64,000 bases of DNA from Eubacteriales bacterium (GTDB taxonomy: Bacteria > Bacillota > Clostridia > Oscillospirales > CAG-382), in assembly GCA_028705495.1 (NCBI GenBank), contig JAQWDK010000001.1, positions 223,228 through 287,227 of the forward strand, written 5' to 3'. How positions within the stretch are numbered: position 1 is the first letter of the stretch; the number at the start of each line of letters is the position of its first letter. The translations under genes were made by a program, and so were the position numbers. Positions 10,458 to 18,895 of this stretch are shown piece by piece. The notes beneath the pieces were generated by a model that was not told the origin of the DNA, did not search any database, and saw nothing but the letters and a program-made list of their open reading frames with translations.

Positions 10458-11549
10458 ATGAATGATACAAAACAACGAATGATCAACTTTCTTCTGGAAA
10501 ACGCTAACACTTCGATTAAGAAACGTATTAAAAGTGAGATTTTATATAATCTAACACCATTTGAATCAGCATTATATCAAGAACAAATTATGCAAGAACC
10601 AAACATTCTACAAGTAATAAAGTGCCAGAAAGAAAATGGGTGGATTGGACGATGGTGCCATGGTGCTGATAAAGAGGATGGTCTGTTTGGTTGTCAAGAA
10701 ACTGGAACAAAATATCTTGCAGAAAAAGCTGTTGATAAAGATACTCCTGTGCTAAAAAATGCAATGAATGCTTATATAACAGTTCCTTTAAGCGATGAAT
10801 GTTATCGTACAGGTGGCAAGATTTTTGACGAATTCAAAGTTACGGGGCATGGTATGAACCTTATCCGTTGTGCTTGTATAGCTCGCGCTGGATATGATGA
10901 TGTAATCGACATTAAACCTCAAATCCAATTATCACTTGATTCATTTAAACGTGTTTTAGAAGTCGATTCTGTTTTTGACGTTTCTCGTCCAATTAGAAAA
11001 GGAAAGCAACGTGTTTTCAATGAAAATGAGAAATGGCCATGTCGTTATCATCTTGATATTTTAGCTCATACAAATTCTTGGAAGAGTATGGAAAATATTA
11101 AAATAATCGCTGATTCAATCACAAAGATGATGAAAACTGACCGCCCAGAGCTTATTAACCTAATTCCATCATCGTGGGTAGGTCACGCTTTGGGCTCGTT
11201 TGGAGCGTTCCCGTCACAAGGGCTGTCTGTAAAAACAACTTGTTTGTTGCCAACCCCTATCTCCATTCCTTACCGTGACAGACCTGAAGTATATCAAATG
11301 GAGTATATTGAATGGTTTGCTCGTTGCGGTATTGTACAGCATATTCCAGCGTTGCGTCAAATAGTGGATGATATTATAGGATCTGTTGACGATGAAGGTG
11401 TTTGTCGCGCTCCAACGCTAGAACTTGAAGGCTGGGGACCATATTGCGGTTCGCAATTGGAGGTAGATTGGAAGTCAGAAATTAGAAAGTCTTGTGATAT
11501 TACATTTAGAGCATTGTTGATAGAGCATTATGCCAGTATGAGAGTATAA
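10458..11549 (+). CDS. Uncharacterised 363-residue protein, probably an all-helical toroid
   Basis: I do not recognise a named family. The protein begins MNDTKQRMINF at ATG 10458, chosen because GCGGAG lies about eight bases upstream; an ATG at 10443 overlaps that site. It is soluble, without signal peptide or membrane segments. It is rich in Trp, Cys and Gly motifs spaced along the chain (NGWIGRWCHG, GCQETGTKYL, GSFGAFPSQG, EGWGPYCGSQ). This pattern recalls alpha/alpha toroid folds with repeated Q-x-x-G-W units, as in prenyltransferase-like proteins, but no catalytic motif could be assigned. It follows the two ATPases and is closed by its own terminator. Confidence 0.7.
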   Translation: MNDTKQRMINFLLENANTSIKKRIKSEILYNLTPFESALYQEQIMQEPNILQVIKCQKENGWIGRWCHGADKEDGLFGCQETGTKYLAEKAVDKDTPVLKNAMNAYITVPLSDECYRTGGKIFDEFKVTGHGMNLIRCACIARAGYDDVIDIKPQIQLSLDSFKRVLEVDSVFDVSRPIRKGKQRVFNENEKWPCRYHLDILAHTNSWKSMENIKIIADSITKMMKTDRPELINLIPSSWVGHALGSFGAFPSQGLSVKTTCLLPTPISIPYRDRPEVYQMEYIEWFARCGIVQHIPALRQIVDDIIGSVDDEGVCRAPTLELEGWGPYCGSQLEVDWKSEIRKSCDITFRALLIEHYASMRV

Positions 11550-11557
11550 GCATTTGT

Positions 11558-11585
11558 GGACTAAGTTAACGCTTAGTCCGTTTTC
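11558..11585 (+). terminator. Rho-independent terminator
   Basis: GGACTAAG (11558-11565) pairs perfectly with CTTAGTCC (11572-11579) over a six-base loop and is followed by GTTTTC. It ends the unknown gene. Confidence 0.8.
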
Positions 11586-11816
11586 TTATTTCCAATACTT
11601 CATCGAAAGTCCACTGTACTTAGCGGTCAGAAGAACACGCCGAAACCCTTGACATAAGTGTTATTTATCAGCGTAACCGTGATAGTATAGCCGTTTTGCA
11701 CCGTTTTAGCAGAAGCATTAAAATAACTGGTCTACCATGAAATTGTTGGGTTCAAGCTTTTTTAGTATGAGCTTATGAAAACAATAAAAATAAAAAAACA
11801 AGGAGGAAATAGACCG

Positions 11817-12206
11817 ATGAATATACGCATTTATCAGATTGATATGGAGCGTGACACAAACAATGTGGCCTTTATAAACTATGAGAGCCTTGAGAAGTTT
11901 CAGGGCTCACAAAATATTGACAGCAGTATCTACGACAAAGTATTCGAGGGTGAAGTCACCTGTCAAGACCTTGAAGAAGTATTTGTAATGTTTAATGTAA
12001 ATCATCCCACAGGTTATACCGGGAGGTCATTATCTGTATCTGATGTTGTGGAAATCACGGGGGAAAAATCCACATTTCACTTTTGTGACTCTTTCGGCTT
12101 TAAGTATGTGGAGTTTGATCCAAGCGTTGCAATAGATAAAAGCAAGATAAAGGTTGTACACCGTGAATCTGGGAAACAAACCCAACAAAGATTGAAAACA
12201 CTTTAA
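11817..12206 (+). CDS. YodL-domain protein of the conjugative element, short
   Basis: The start MNIRIYQIDMERDTNNVAF is the YodL-domain signature found in many Firmicutes ICE proteins. The role is unknown. ATG 11817 has a perfect AGGAGG about ten bases upstream; the longer in-frame ATG at 11775 has none. At 129 residues the protein holds little more than this domain, whereas ICE relatives often carry an extra C-terminal domain. The sequence beyond the stop is degraded coding DNA, so the gene may be 3'-truncated. It sits just upstream of the mobilisation block. Confidence 0.7.
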   Translation: MNIRIYQIDMERDTNNVAFINYESLEKFQGSQNIDSSIYDKVFEGEVTCQDLEEVFVMFNVNHPTGYTGRSLSVSDVVEITGEKSTFHFCDSFGFKYVEFDPSVAIDKSKIKVVHRESGKQTQQRLKTL

Positions 12207-12270
12207 AAGGTAAGATAACAACAGTCAGTGGAGATAAAAGAATCGTTATAGAACGATAAAGCATATAAGA

Positions 12271-12372
12271 TCAAAGTTTCCTGCTATCTGCGCATTGAAT
12301 GAACTGATTGCGAAAAACAAAATCATAAAAACAGGTTTCGGTCCGGCAGTACGGTATAGGTTATCGGAATAA
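12271..12372 (+). pseudogene. C-terminal winged-helix remnant
   Basis: The frame reads SKFPAICALNELIAKNKI, then IKTGFGPAVRYRLSE and a stop. This is the end of a winged-helix domain as found at the C-terminus of AlbA-type ATP-binding regulators. No upstream domain or start is present, so only the tail remains. Confidence 0.5.
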
Positions 12373-12427
12373 CCCGTGCCGATTCAACCGTAAAATCGGC
12401 ATAATCGTTGCAAAATTGGAATTTAAT

Positions 12428-12457
12428 AACGATACAAACGATAAATAACGATAACGG
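12428..12457. repeat. Three AACGATA repeats with 9-10 bp phasing
   Basis: AACGATA occurs at 12428, 12437 and 12447, followed by AACGG at 12453. The spacing is close to one helical turn, as in iteron-like protein binding sites. The repeats lie about 200 bp upstream of the candidate oriT. Function is inferred only. Confidence 0.45.
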
Positions 12458-12589
12458 CGTTTAACTATTAATATTAAAGAAAATCCAATTGCATTTAAAA
12501 TGGTGATTTAGAAATATTACAGTGATTTGCTGATAAGGAGCTGTTTTACCAGAGGCAATATAATCTAGCTAACGGGTAATTATAACACA

Positions 12590-12617
12590 GGCGTTCACGA
12601 AAGTGAGCGTCTTTTTT
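12590..12617 (+). terminator. Terminator upstream of the mobilisation block
   Basis: GGCGTTCAC (12590-12598) and GTGAGCGTC (12603-12611) pair with two G-U wobbles around a GAAA tetraloop, followed by six T. Confidence 0.8.
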
Positions 12618-12646
12618 ATACTCTGAAATTAAGTCATAGAAACCAT

Positions 12647-12744
12647 AATGCACTTATCAGAAGAGATAGTGCATTGTCTTAGCAAGCATTGGATTTGTAT
12701 ATACAAATCCGCTTGTTTGGGGTTTGGCACCCCTAATACCCCGC
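12647..12744. other. Candidate origin of transfer (oriT) upstream of mobC
   Basis: Three symmetric elements are packed here. AATGCAC (12647-12653) and GTGCATT (12669-12675) form an inverted repeat. A perfect 20-bp palindrome with half-site GGATTTGTAT lies at 12691-12710. GGGGT and ACCCC flank a five-base loop at 12719-12733, followed by a C-rich run. Position directly ahead of mobC and the relaxase gene, together with nested palindromes, is what oriT regions of MobP-type elements show. The nick site was not determined. Confidence 0.6.
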
Positions 12745-12764
12745 TGAAAGGAGAGTTGATTTAT

Positions 12765-13088
12765 GTGAGAGAAAGAAATAATGGTGTTCTCATTTATTTC
12801 TCTCCTAATGAGCTTGCACAGCTCGATGAAAAGGTGAAGAAGACAAATTACACACGAACACAATTCATTCGTTCTGTTATTGCTGATGTCAAAATCAAGG
12901 AAGCGCCGCCGACAGATTTCTTTATACTCATCCGAGAAATCAGACGGGTCGGTAATAACATCAATCAGCTTCTTGCTCTTGCAAATTCTAAAGGTCTTAT
13001 CATATCTGATGAGCTCAGAAGCTCTCTTGATAAGCTGGATAAAACAGTGCAGATGATGTGGGACACCTTCAGGAGTGAAATAGCGTAA
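12765..13088 (+). CDS. mobC: MobC-like relaxosome accessory protein
   Basis: This 107-residue protein has the arrangement of plasmid mobilisation protein MobC: an N-terminal ribbon-helix-helix-like segment (YFSPNELAQLDEKVK, TRTQFIRSVI) and the conserved IREIRRVGNNINQL segment. It is expected to bind oriT and help the relaxase nick DNA. The start must be GTG 12765: the ATG at 12763 overlaps it but runs straight into TGA. AAGGAG lies about 12 bases upstream. The stop overlaps the relaxase start by one base (TAATG), indicating translational coupling. Confidence 0.85.
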   Translation: MRERNNGVLIYFSPNELAQLDEKVKKTNYTRTQFIRSVIADVKIKEAPPTDFFILIREIRRVGNNINQLLALANSKGLIISDELRSSLDKLDKTVQMMWDTFRSEIA

Positions 13089-14488
13089 TGGCTGTAACTT
13101 CAATTTGGAATATTCGTGGTCGTGTGGATAAGGTTATTGATTATGCCATCAACCCTGGAAAAACTGAGAACGAAAACTATAAAAAGGTTGCTTCATTTCA
13201 CAGTGTTGAAGGAGTGCTTGAGTATGCCACAGACGACATGAAAACCGAAAAGAAAATGTTTATAACGGCTATTAACTGCGGGGAAGAAACTGCCGCACGG
13301 GATTTTATGAACACCAAAAAATTCTATGGAAAGCTCGGCGGCAATGTTGCCTATCACGGCTATCAATCCTTTGCTGCTGGAGAAGTGGATGCTGACACGG
13401 CACACAAAATCGGTGTGGAGCTTGCGACAAATCTGTGGGGCGATAGGTTTCAAGTGGTAGTTGCCACTCACTGTAACACGGGGCATTTTCATAATCATTT
13501 TGTAATCAACTCCGTTTCGGATGTTGACGGTAAAAAGTACAATACTTGCAAGGAAGCATATCGGTTAATGAGGAGAGAATCGGATCGCCTCTGTGACAAA
13601 TATGGACTGTCTGTCATTTATGATCCACAAGATAAAAAAAATCCGTATGCTGCGTGGAAAGCTGAACAGGACGGAGTGCCTACGAAATTCGATGCTTATC
13701 GCCGTGACATTGATGCTGCCATTGAAGGTTCAACCACAATGAAAGGCTTTATCCGAGCGATGCAAGAGCTTGGATATGAGGTTGTGACAAAAGGAAAATA
13801 TCCACGCTTTAAAGAAATCGGCAGGGAGAAATTTCACCGCTTTTATAAGTTGGGTGATGACTACACCTTTGAAGCTATCACTAATCGTATTCTTGATAAT
13901 CTTCGTGAGGACAATCCTTTCCACAGACAAAACAATGTTGATTGGAATGAAGCACCTTCGGATACACCTGAGAACAGAAGCAACTATCAAATTCTGTACC
14001 GCAATTATAAGTTAGAAATAACATTCTATCAGAAATACCCCTACGCTCAAAAACGGATACACCCTCTTATCCGTGAGGACTTATACAAGCTGGAACAGAT
14101 AGATAAGCAGACACGGTTCTTAGGTAAAACGCAAATTAAAACAATGGATGGCTTGACTGCTTATAAACTAAAAATGTCATCGAATTTGGATTCGCTCATA
14201 GCACAGAGAGCTGTTCTGAGAAACAAATTGAAAAAGGACACACGAGCCGGTAATGAAGTGGAGGTTAATAAAACCAAAGCGGAAATATCGGCTCTTTCTG
14301 CACAAATAAAAGAAAAGCGAAAAGAAACTGCGTTGTGTGACAAAATTGCAAAACGCTCCACGCAAATGACATCTTGCCTTAGCTTTATGTCACAAGAAAG
14401 AGATATTGAACGAAAGGAGAAAAATCAAGATGAACACGTCAGGAGAAGCGGCAGAACAACTCGTCAGGATGTCCCTGAATGGAGTTGA
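13088..14488 (+). CDS. MobP-type relaxase (VirD2/MobA family)
   Basis: The 466-residue protein has the relaxase histidine motif in HCNTGHFHNHFV (H128, H133, H135, H137) and a likely nicking tyrosine in the N-terminal VIDYAINPGKT (Y19). It should cleave one strand at oriT, stay covalently bound to the 5' end and pilot it through the VirD4/VirB4 channel. The C-terminal third is lysine- and glutamate-rich and helical. It overlaps mobC by one base and the following PcfB-like gene by 59 bases, so the three genes are one transcription unit. Confidence 0.9.
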   Translation: MAVTSIWNIRGRVDKVIDYAINPGKTENENYKKVASFHSVEGVLEYATDDMKTEKKMFITAINCGEETAARDFMNTKKFYGKLGGNVAYHGYQSFAAGEVDADTAHKIGVELATNLWGDRFQVVVATHCNTGHFHNHFVINSVSDVDGKKYNTCKEAYRLMRRESDRLCDKYGLSVIYDPQDKKNPYAAWKAEQDGVPTKFDAYRRDIDAAIEGSTTMKGFIRAMQELGYEVVTKGKYPRFKEIGREKFHRFYKLGDDYTFEAITNRILDNLREDNPFHRQNNVDWNEAPSDTPENRSNYQILYRNYKLEITFYQKYPYAQKRIHPLIREDLYKLEQIDKQTRFLGKTQIKTMDGLTAYKLKMSSNLDSLIAQRAVLRNKLKKDTRAGNEVEVNKTKAEISALSAQIKEKRKETALCDKIAKRSTQMTSCLSFMSQERDIERKEKNQDEHVRRSGRTTRQDVPEWS

Positions 14489-15218
14489 GGTTATTGCCAA
14501 AATATCCGGCAAAGGATCCCTTAAGCTTGCTTCGGTTCTGTATAATGAACTGAAATCCAATAAGCGTTCTAAGGGTAAGCAAAGATTTGAAACAATGCTT
14601 CGCTCCGGCAAGCAACTCAAGGTGTTCGGTGTAAAGGACACCGACCTTGCGAGATTTTCAAAGGAAGCAAAGAAATACGGTTTTCCGTTTTGTGTACTCA
14701 AGGACAGAGATGCTACCGACGGTATCACAGATATTATGGTCGGTGCAGATGATGCCAGCAAGGTAAACCGAATCTTTGAACGCTTTAAGCTCTCTGAGGT
14801 TGACCAGAGTATCATTGATACAGAGGTTCAGAGAACAAAAACTCAAGGCTCAGAAATTCCCGTTCCTGAAACGAATCCTCCACAGAAGGAAGTACGAGAA
14901 GAAAACTTCGTGGAGGAGCTTATGCGAAAGCCAGCTCCAAACCACGAACAGGTACAAACATTAAACCCTATAAGCGGCACGGTGGCGAAATCCCGTCAGT
15001 CCGAGCCTATCTCAAAAGCCAAGAATAAGGGATCAACAATGGGGACTCCAATAAATGATGAACGCTCTCGTCCTTCTGTTCAAAAAGAGCTTAAAGAGAT
15101 TCAAACAGATATGGAGAAGAAGGCTCAATCCCGAAATGGCAGAACACAAAAAAAGCGACAGAACAAGCATATTGTTCCACAGAAAAATATTAAAAACAAG
15201 AAAATGAAGGAGAAATAA
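14430..15218 (+). CDS. PcfB-family (DUF3801) conjugation protein
   Basis: Residues 1-130 match the PcfB/DUF3801 family of Gram-positive conjugative elements (GEAAEQLVRMSLNGVEV, FGVKDTDLARFSKEAKKYG). PcfB-type proteins are accessory relaxosome factors that can contact the coupling protein. ATG 14430 follows GAAAGGAG; an upstream in-frame ATG at 14406 lacks a binding site. The C-terminal half is basic and low in complexity (KKRQNKHIV, KNKKMKEK), suggesting nucleic acid binding. The gene starts inside the relaxase gene and ends two bases before the next start. Confidence 0.8.
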   Translation: MNTSGEAAEQLVRMSLNGVEVIAKISGKGSLKLASVLYNELKSNKRSKGKQRFETMLRSGKQLKVFGVKDTDLARFSKEAKKYGFPFCVLKDRDATDGITDIMVGADDASKVNRIFERFKLSEVDQSIIDTEVQRTKTQGSEIPVPETNPPQKEVREENFVEELMRKPAPNHEQVQTLNPISGTVAKSRQSEPISKAKNKGSTMGTPINDERSRPSVQKELKEIQTDMEKKAQSRNGRTQKKRQNKHIVPQKNIKNKKMKEK

Positions 15219-15220
15219 AA

Positions 15221-16114
15221 ATGGTGAATTACGATGATATGTTTAAGATAGAAGAAGAAAGAGAAACAGAAAAAAAGGAGTTCGTTCCCTTTGATAAATC
15301 GGCTTGGGTCGAGCAGAAACAAATTGAGCGTGAACAGGCTTACACGATGATGGCTGATACGGCGGAAAAAATGGGTAAGGACGGTAATGTTCTCCGTCAG
15401 TACCTTGACGTTCAGGCTCAGTTTAACCGCTATTCGGTAGGTAATGCTTTGCTCGTTGTCGCACAGATGCCCACGGCAACAAGACTTGCCGATTTTGACA
15501 CTTGGAAGCAGAACAACACTTATGTCCAGAAAGGTGCCACCGGAATTGTACTACTCGAACCCGGAGAAGAGTTTACTCGTGAGGACGGTTCTGTTGGCGT
15601 GGCCTTCAACACTAAGAAGGTTTTTGATGTATCGCAAACAAGTCTTGCAGACAAACAGCGAACCGCTACAAAACCAGATGAGCGACAGTTTATTAAGGCT
15701 CTGATTGCAGAGTCTCCCTGCAAAATTAAAATCAGTACCGAGGTTAGCGAACAGGTTGGTGCAGTTTATGATAAAGTTAGTGGTATGATACTCATTCGTC
15801 AGGGAATGAACGGAAGCGACATTATAAAAAAGCTTTCTCGTGAGATTGCAGTAGTCCGTATAGCTGATGCACCCGAAAGAAGCAATGTAGCTTTCAATGC
15901 CTACTGTGTTTCTTATATGGTTTCCAAGAGAGCTGGTGTTGATGTTAGTGACTATAATTTCACGAAGCTCCCTGACAACATCCGAGATTGTCAGGCTAAA
16001 GATATCCGCGCTGAGCTTTCGCAAATCCGTGATACGGCCAATGAGATGATTACTGAAATCAGCAAGAGCTTTGAACAACAGAAAACTGCGAAGTCCCGTG
16101 ATGAGGTAAGATAA
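15221..16114 (+). CDS. ArdC-like single-stranded-DNA-binding / antirestriction domain protein
   Basis: The 297-residue protein has the N-terminal ArdC-like signature (QFNRYSVGNALLV, ATRLADFDTWKQ, VQKGATGIVLLEP). ArdC-type domains bind single-stranded DNA and are thought to protect incoming strands from restriction. The metallopeptidase half of full ArdC seems reduced: no HExxH motif is seen in the C-terminal part, which keeps only a generic helical region. GGAGAAATAAAA precedes ATG 15221. It is part of the mobilisation operon. Confidence 0.75.
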   Translation: MVNYDDMFKIEEERETEKKEFVPFDKSAWVEQKQIEREQAYTMMADTAEKMGKDGNVLRQYLDVQAQFNRYSVGNALLVVAQMPTATRLADFDTWKQNNTYVQKGATGIVLLEPGEEFTREDGSVGVAFNTKKVFDVSQTSLADKQRTATKPDERQFIKALIAESPCKIKISTEVSEQVGAVYDKVSGMILIRQGMNGSDIIKKLSREIAVVRIADAPERSNVAFNAYCVSYMVSKRAGVDVSDYNFTKLPDNIRDCQAKDIRAELSQIRDTANEMITEISKSFEQQKTAKSRDEVR

Positions 16115-16127
16115 GGGGGACTATCCT

Positions 16128-16319
16128 ATGTGTGACGAAAAAAAGGTTATCTCCGTTGATGCTTCAAAGCAAGGTATCTTGATAAACGGAATGATTCAAT
16201 ACCGTAATGACTTGATTAGCAAGGATAAGCCCGTAGAAGATGTCAATGAGGTAATCACCAAAATAATAAACGCTTCGCCGAAAAAGAGAAAGAGACGGTT
16301 TGGCCGTGAGGGTAGATAA
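16128..16319 (+). CDS. Small conserved conjugative-element protein, function unknown
   Basis: A 63-residue protein follows a strong binding site (AAGGGGGA before ATG 16128). Its acidic body (DLISKDKPVEDVNEVITKII) ends in a very basic tail (SPKKRKRRFGREGR). It overlaps the start of virD4 by about 20 bases, so both are probably co-translated. Small genes of this kind precede virD4 in many Clostridia elements; no function is assigned. Confidence 0.65.
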   Translation: MCDEKKVISVDASKQGILINGMIQYRNDLISKDKPVEDVNEVITKIINASPKKRKRRFGREGR

Positions 16320-17689
16320 ACTTTCTAAAACTAACCTTATTCTTTATGCCAGCGGTATCATCCCAGTTGTTTGGCTGTCTTTATTGGTTGCACCTGTTAT
16401 AGGTTGCGGATTGCCAAAACTGATTGAAAATCTATCAGTGATTTTTAGTCATCCATTTAATATTGAGTTTTGTGAGGATAGCCTGAAAACTGTCCTCATT
16501 TTACTTTTTGTGTATGTGATGGCAATCGGTATATATTTATCGTCAGACCGAAATTACAGACGACGTGAAGAACACGGCTCTGCAAAATGGGGCAATGCAA
16601 AAACAGTTAATGGCAAGTATGCCGACAAAAACAAGGTCGAGAATAAAATACTGACTCAAAATGTGGCTATCAGTCTTGACGGTCATAAGCACAGACGAAA
16701 TCTGAATGTGCTTGTCATCGGTGGTTCCGGTGCCGGCAAAACAAGATTCTTTGCTAAACCGAACATTATGAATGCTAATACAAGCTTTGTTGTGCTTGAT
16801 CCAAAAGGCGAACTGTTAAGAGATACCGGTAATTTATTGCGGGAAAAAGGCTACGATATTAAGATTATCGACCTGATCGATATGGAGAAAAGTCATTGTT
16901 ATAATCCCTTTGTGTATCTTCATTGCGATAATGACATTCAACGTTTGGTAACGAACCTGTTTAAAAATACCACGCCAAAAGGAAGCCAGTCACAAGACCC
17001 GTTTTGGGACCAAGCGGCAATGATGTTGCTCTTGGCTCTTGTGTTCTATCTCCATTACGAAGCACCACCGGAGGAACAAAACTTTCCTATGGTTATGGAT
17101 ATGATTCGTGCCGGTGAAGTTCGCGAAGAAGATGACAACTTTGAATCTGCTCTCGATAAACTCTTCGATCGATTGGCAATGAGAAACCCCGAACACATCG
17201 CTTTAAAATACTATAGAAGTTATCATTCGGGTTCGGCAAAGACACTCAAGTCCATTCAAATCACGCTCATATCTCGACTTGAAAAGTTCAACCTTTCATC
17301 CCTTGCAAGCATTACGCAGTATGATGAAATGGAGCTTGGAGATTTAGGCGAAAAGAAAACTGCCGTGTTTGGGGTTATTCCAGACAACGACAGTTCTTTT
17401 AATTTTATCATCGGTATGCTTTACACACAGCTTTTCCAACAGCTCTATTATCAGGCGGATGTGGTACACGGCGGAAGATTACCGGTTCACATTCACTTTG
17501 TAATGGACGAGTTTGCGAATGTTGCGTTGCCTGATGAGTTTGATAAACTTCTTTCCACGATGCGTTCAAGAGAGATTTCTGTTTCTATAATCATTCAGAA
17601 TATGGCACAGTTAAAGGCTCTCTTTGAAAAGTCCTGGGAAAGCATTGTTGGTAACTGCGATGAGCTTGTCTATCTTGGCGGTAATGAGC
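16300..17689 (+). CDS. virD4: VirD4-type coupling protein, exon 1
   Basis: This is the first exon of a type IV coupling protein, which links the relaxosome to the transfer channel. Two N-terminal membrane segments (about residues 10-32 and 65-85) precede the ATPase. Walker A VIGGSGAGKTRFF lies near 16720-16743 and Walker B HFVMDEFANVAL near 17491-17526. The start is TTG 16300 or GTG 16306, inside the preceding gene; neither has a clear binding site, suggesting coupling. Without splicing the protein would stop after ATRS at 17706. The exon ends after GAGC at 17689, leaving one base of a codon completed by AG at 18467. The joined product is about 605 residues, normal for VirD4. Confidence 0.9.
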
Positions 17690-18466
17690 GTGCGACACGT
17701 TCCTAACTGAAAAGGTTAGGCGTGGAGCTGAAAATATAGATTTAATGATTAAAAGGAGCATTAAACACAGTTCCAAAGAACTGATAATCCAATGGGTGGA
17801 ATGATGGGGTAACGCCTTGAAATGCCCGCCTAATACTCCGATTGGCGTTGTTGTATGCAATAACAACAGGGTCAAAGGCTCGGTGAAGTCGGCAGAGAGT
17901 GACCGTAAATGGGTTTTGCTCATACGAAAGCTGTCCAGAGGTGGATGGTGTCACCTATATGCCGGGGTTCTATAAATGCCCATGGTGAGAATGTTGCTTG
18001 GCGGCAACTGACGAACTTGCGAATGTACGGGTCTAAATGCCGAATAAGTCGAAAGGCTTTACAGTTTCATTACTGGTATGTGTGGTGGAGTAAGAATGTT
18101 CGTTATGAAACACCATACGCCGTTACAGGCGGTGTCCCGCATACAGGCTCATAGTAAGCACCTAAAGGTATATGCACAGATTGGATTATCGGAACGTGGT
18201 AAGCAACCTAACGCAGAGGGGATTGCAACCCTATGAAGCGGTGGCGACGAAGAAAATAAGCGTCTTTAATGGTTGTGAAAGTGGTGGCACAGTACCGTTG
18301 AAACCGTGGAAACACGGCGGAGGGATAGCCACCAGTCGGAAACAGATTGTGTGTAAATTTCAATAATATCTGTTTTCGATGGGGTGCCGTGTGCTATGAA
18401 AGTAGCCTGCACGGTACTAAGCGGGGGAAAATCTGGAGATGACTTCAAAGGATTACCTATCGCAAT
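17690..18466 (+). mobile_element. Group II intron without intron-encoded protein, inserted in virD4
   Basis: The 777-nt intron begins GTGCGAC and ends CGCAAT, matching the GUGYG...AY rule. Domain V is at 18384-18417: 34 nt, GTGCCGT stem, ATGAAAG core, ACGGTAC stem. Domain VI follows, with a likely branch-point A at 18459, eight bases from the 3' end. The candidate EBS1 GCTCAT (17918-17923) is perfectly complementary to the last six exon bases ATGAGC (17684-17689). No reverse transcriptase/maturase frame exists between domains I and V, so the intron is ORF-less and needs self-splicing or a maturase in trans. Removing it restores GGNEQSTHEYIS exactly. Base pair 2-33 of domain V is U-A rather than the common A-U. 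Confidence 0.93.
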
Positions 18467-18894
18467 AGTCCACTCACGAATATATCTCAAAGAAGCTTGG
18501 TAAGGAAACCATTGACACGAATACCTACGGAGAAAGCCGAGGTCGTAATGGCAGCTACTCAACAAACTGGCAGATTTCAGGTCGTGAACTTATGATGCCG
18601 GATGAGGTCGGTGGTATGGACAACAAATATGCTTTGCTTTTCATCCGTGGTGAACGACCGATTCAAGACCTAAAATACGACATTCTAAAGCACCCGAATA
18701 TGGCACTTTCCAAAGACGGCGGGAACGAAGCTTATATTCATGGTGTTGATAAACTGAGCTACGCCACCTTTGAAATCAGCCTAGATGCCAAAGACATTAA
18801 AAATGCTTTCTCACTTGACGATGTTAAAACCAATTATATTTTGCTCTCTGATGAGGAGTTAGAACTACTTATAAAAAATATGGAGGAAAATTGA
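18467..18894 (+). CDS. virD4: VirD4-type coupling protein, exon 2
   Basis: The second exon starts with AG, completing the CAG codon, and reads STHEYISKKLGKETIDTNTY followed by the conserved RNGSYSTNWQISGREL and NKYALLFIRGERP segments of VirD4 C-termini. The frame is unbroken to the stop at 18894. Alone it has an ATG at 18592, but this lies inside the conserved domain and has no good binding site, so independent translation is unlikely. The next gene starts two bases beyond the stop. Confidence 0.9.
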
Positions 18895-18895
18895 T

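Noticed and set aside
12657-13103. 148-residue minus-strand frame opposite mobC
   Set aside because: It is antisense to a recognisable MobC protein and shows no motif or ribosome site of its own.
17700-18460. Several short reading frames between the two virD4 parts, and the idea of a frameshift in virD4
   Set aside because: The stretch is structured intron RNA with defined ends. The frames inside it have no coding character, and exact removal restores VirD4.
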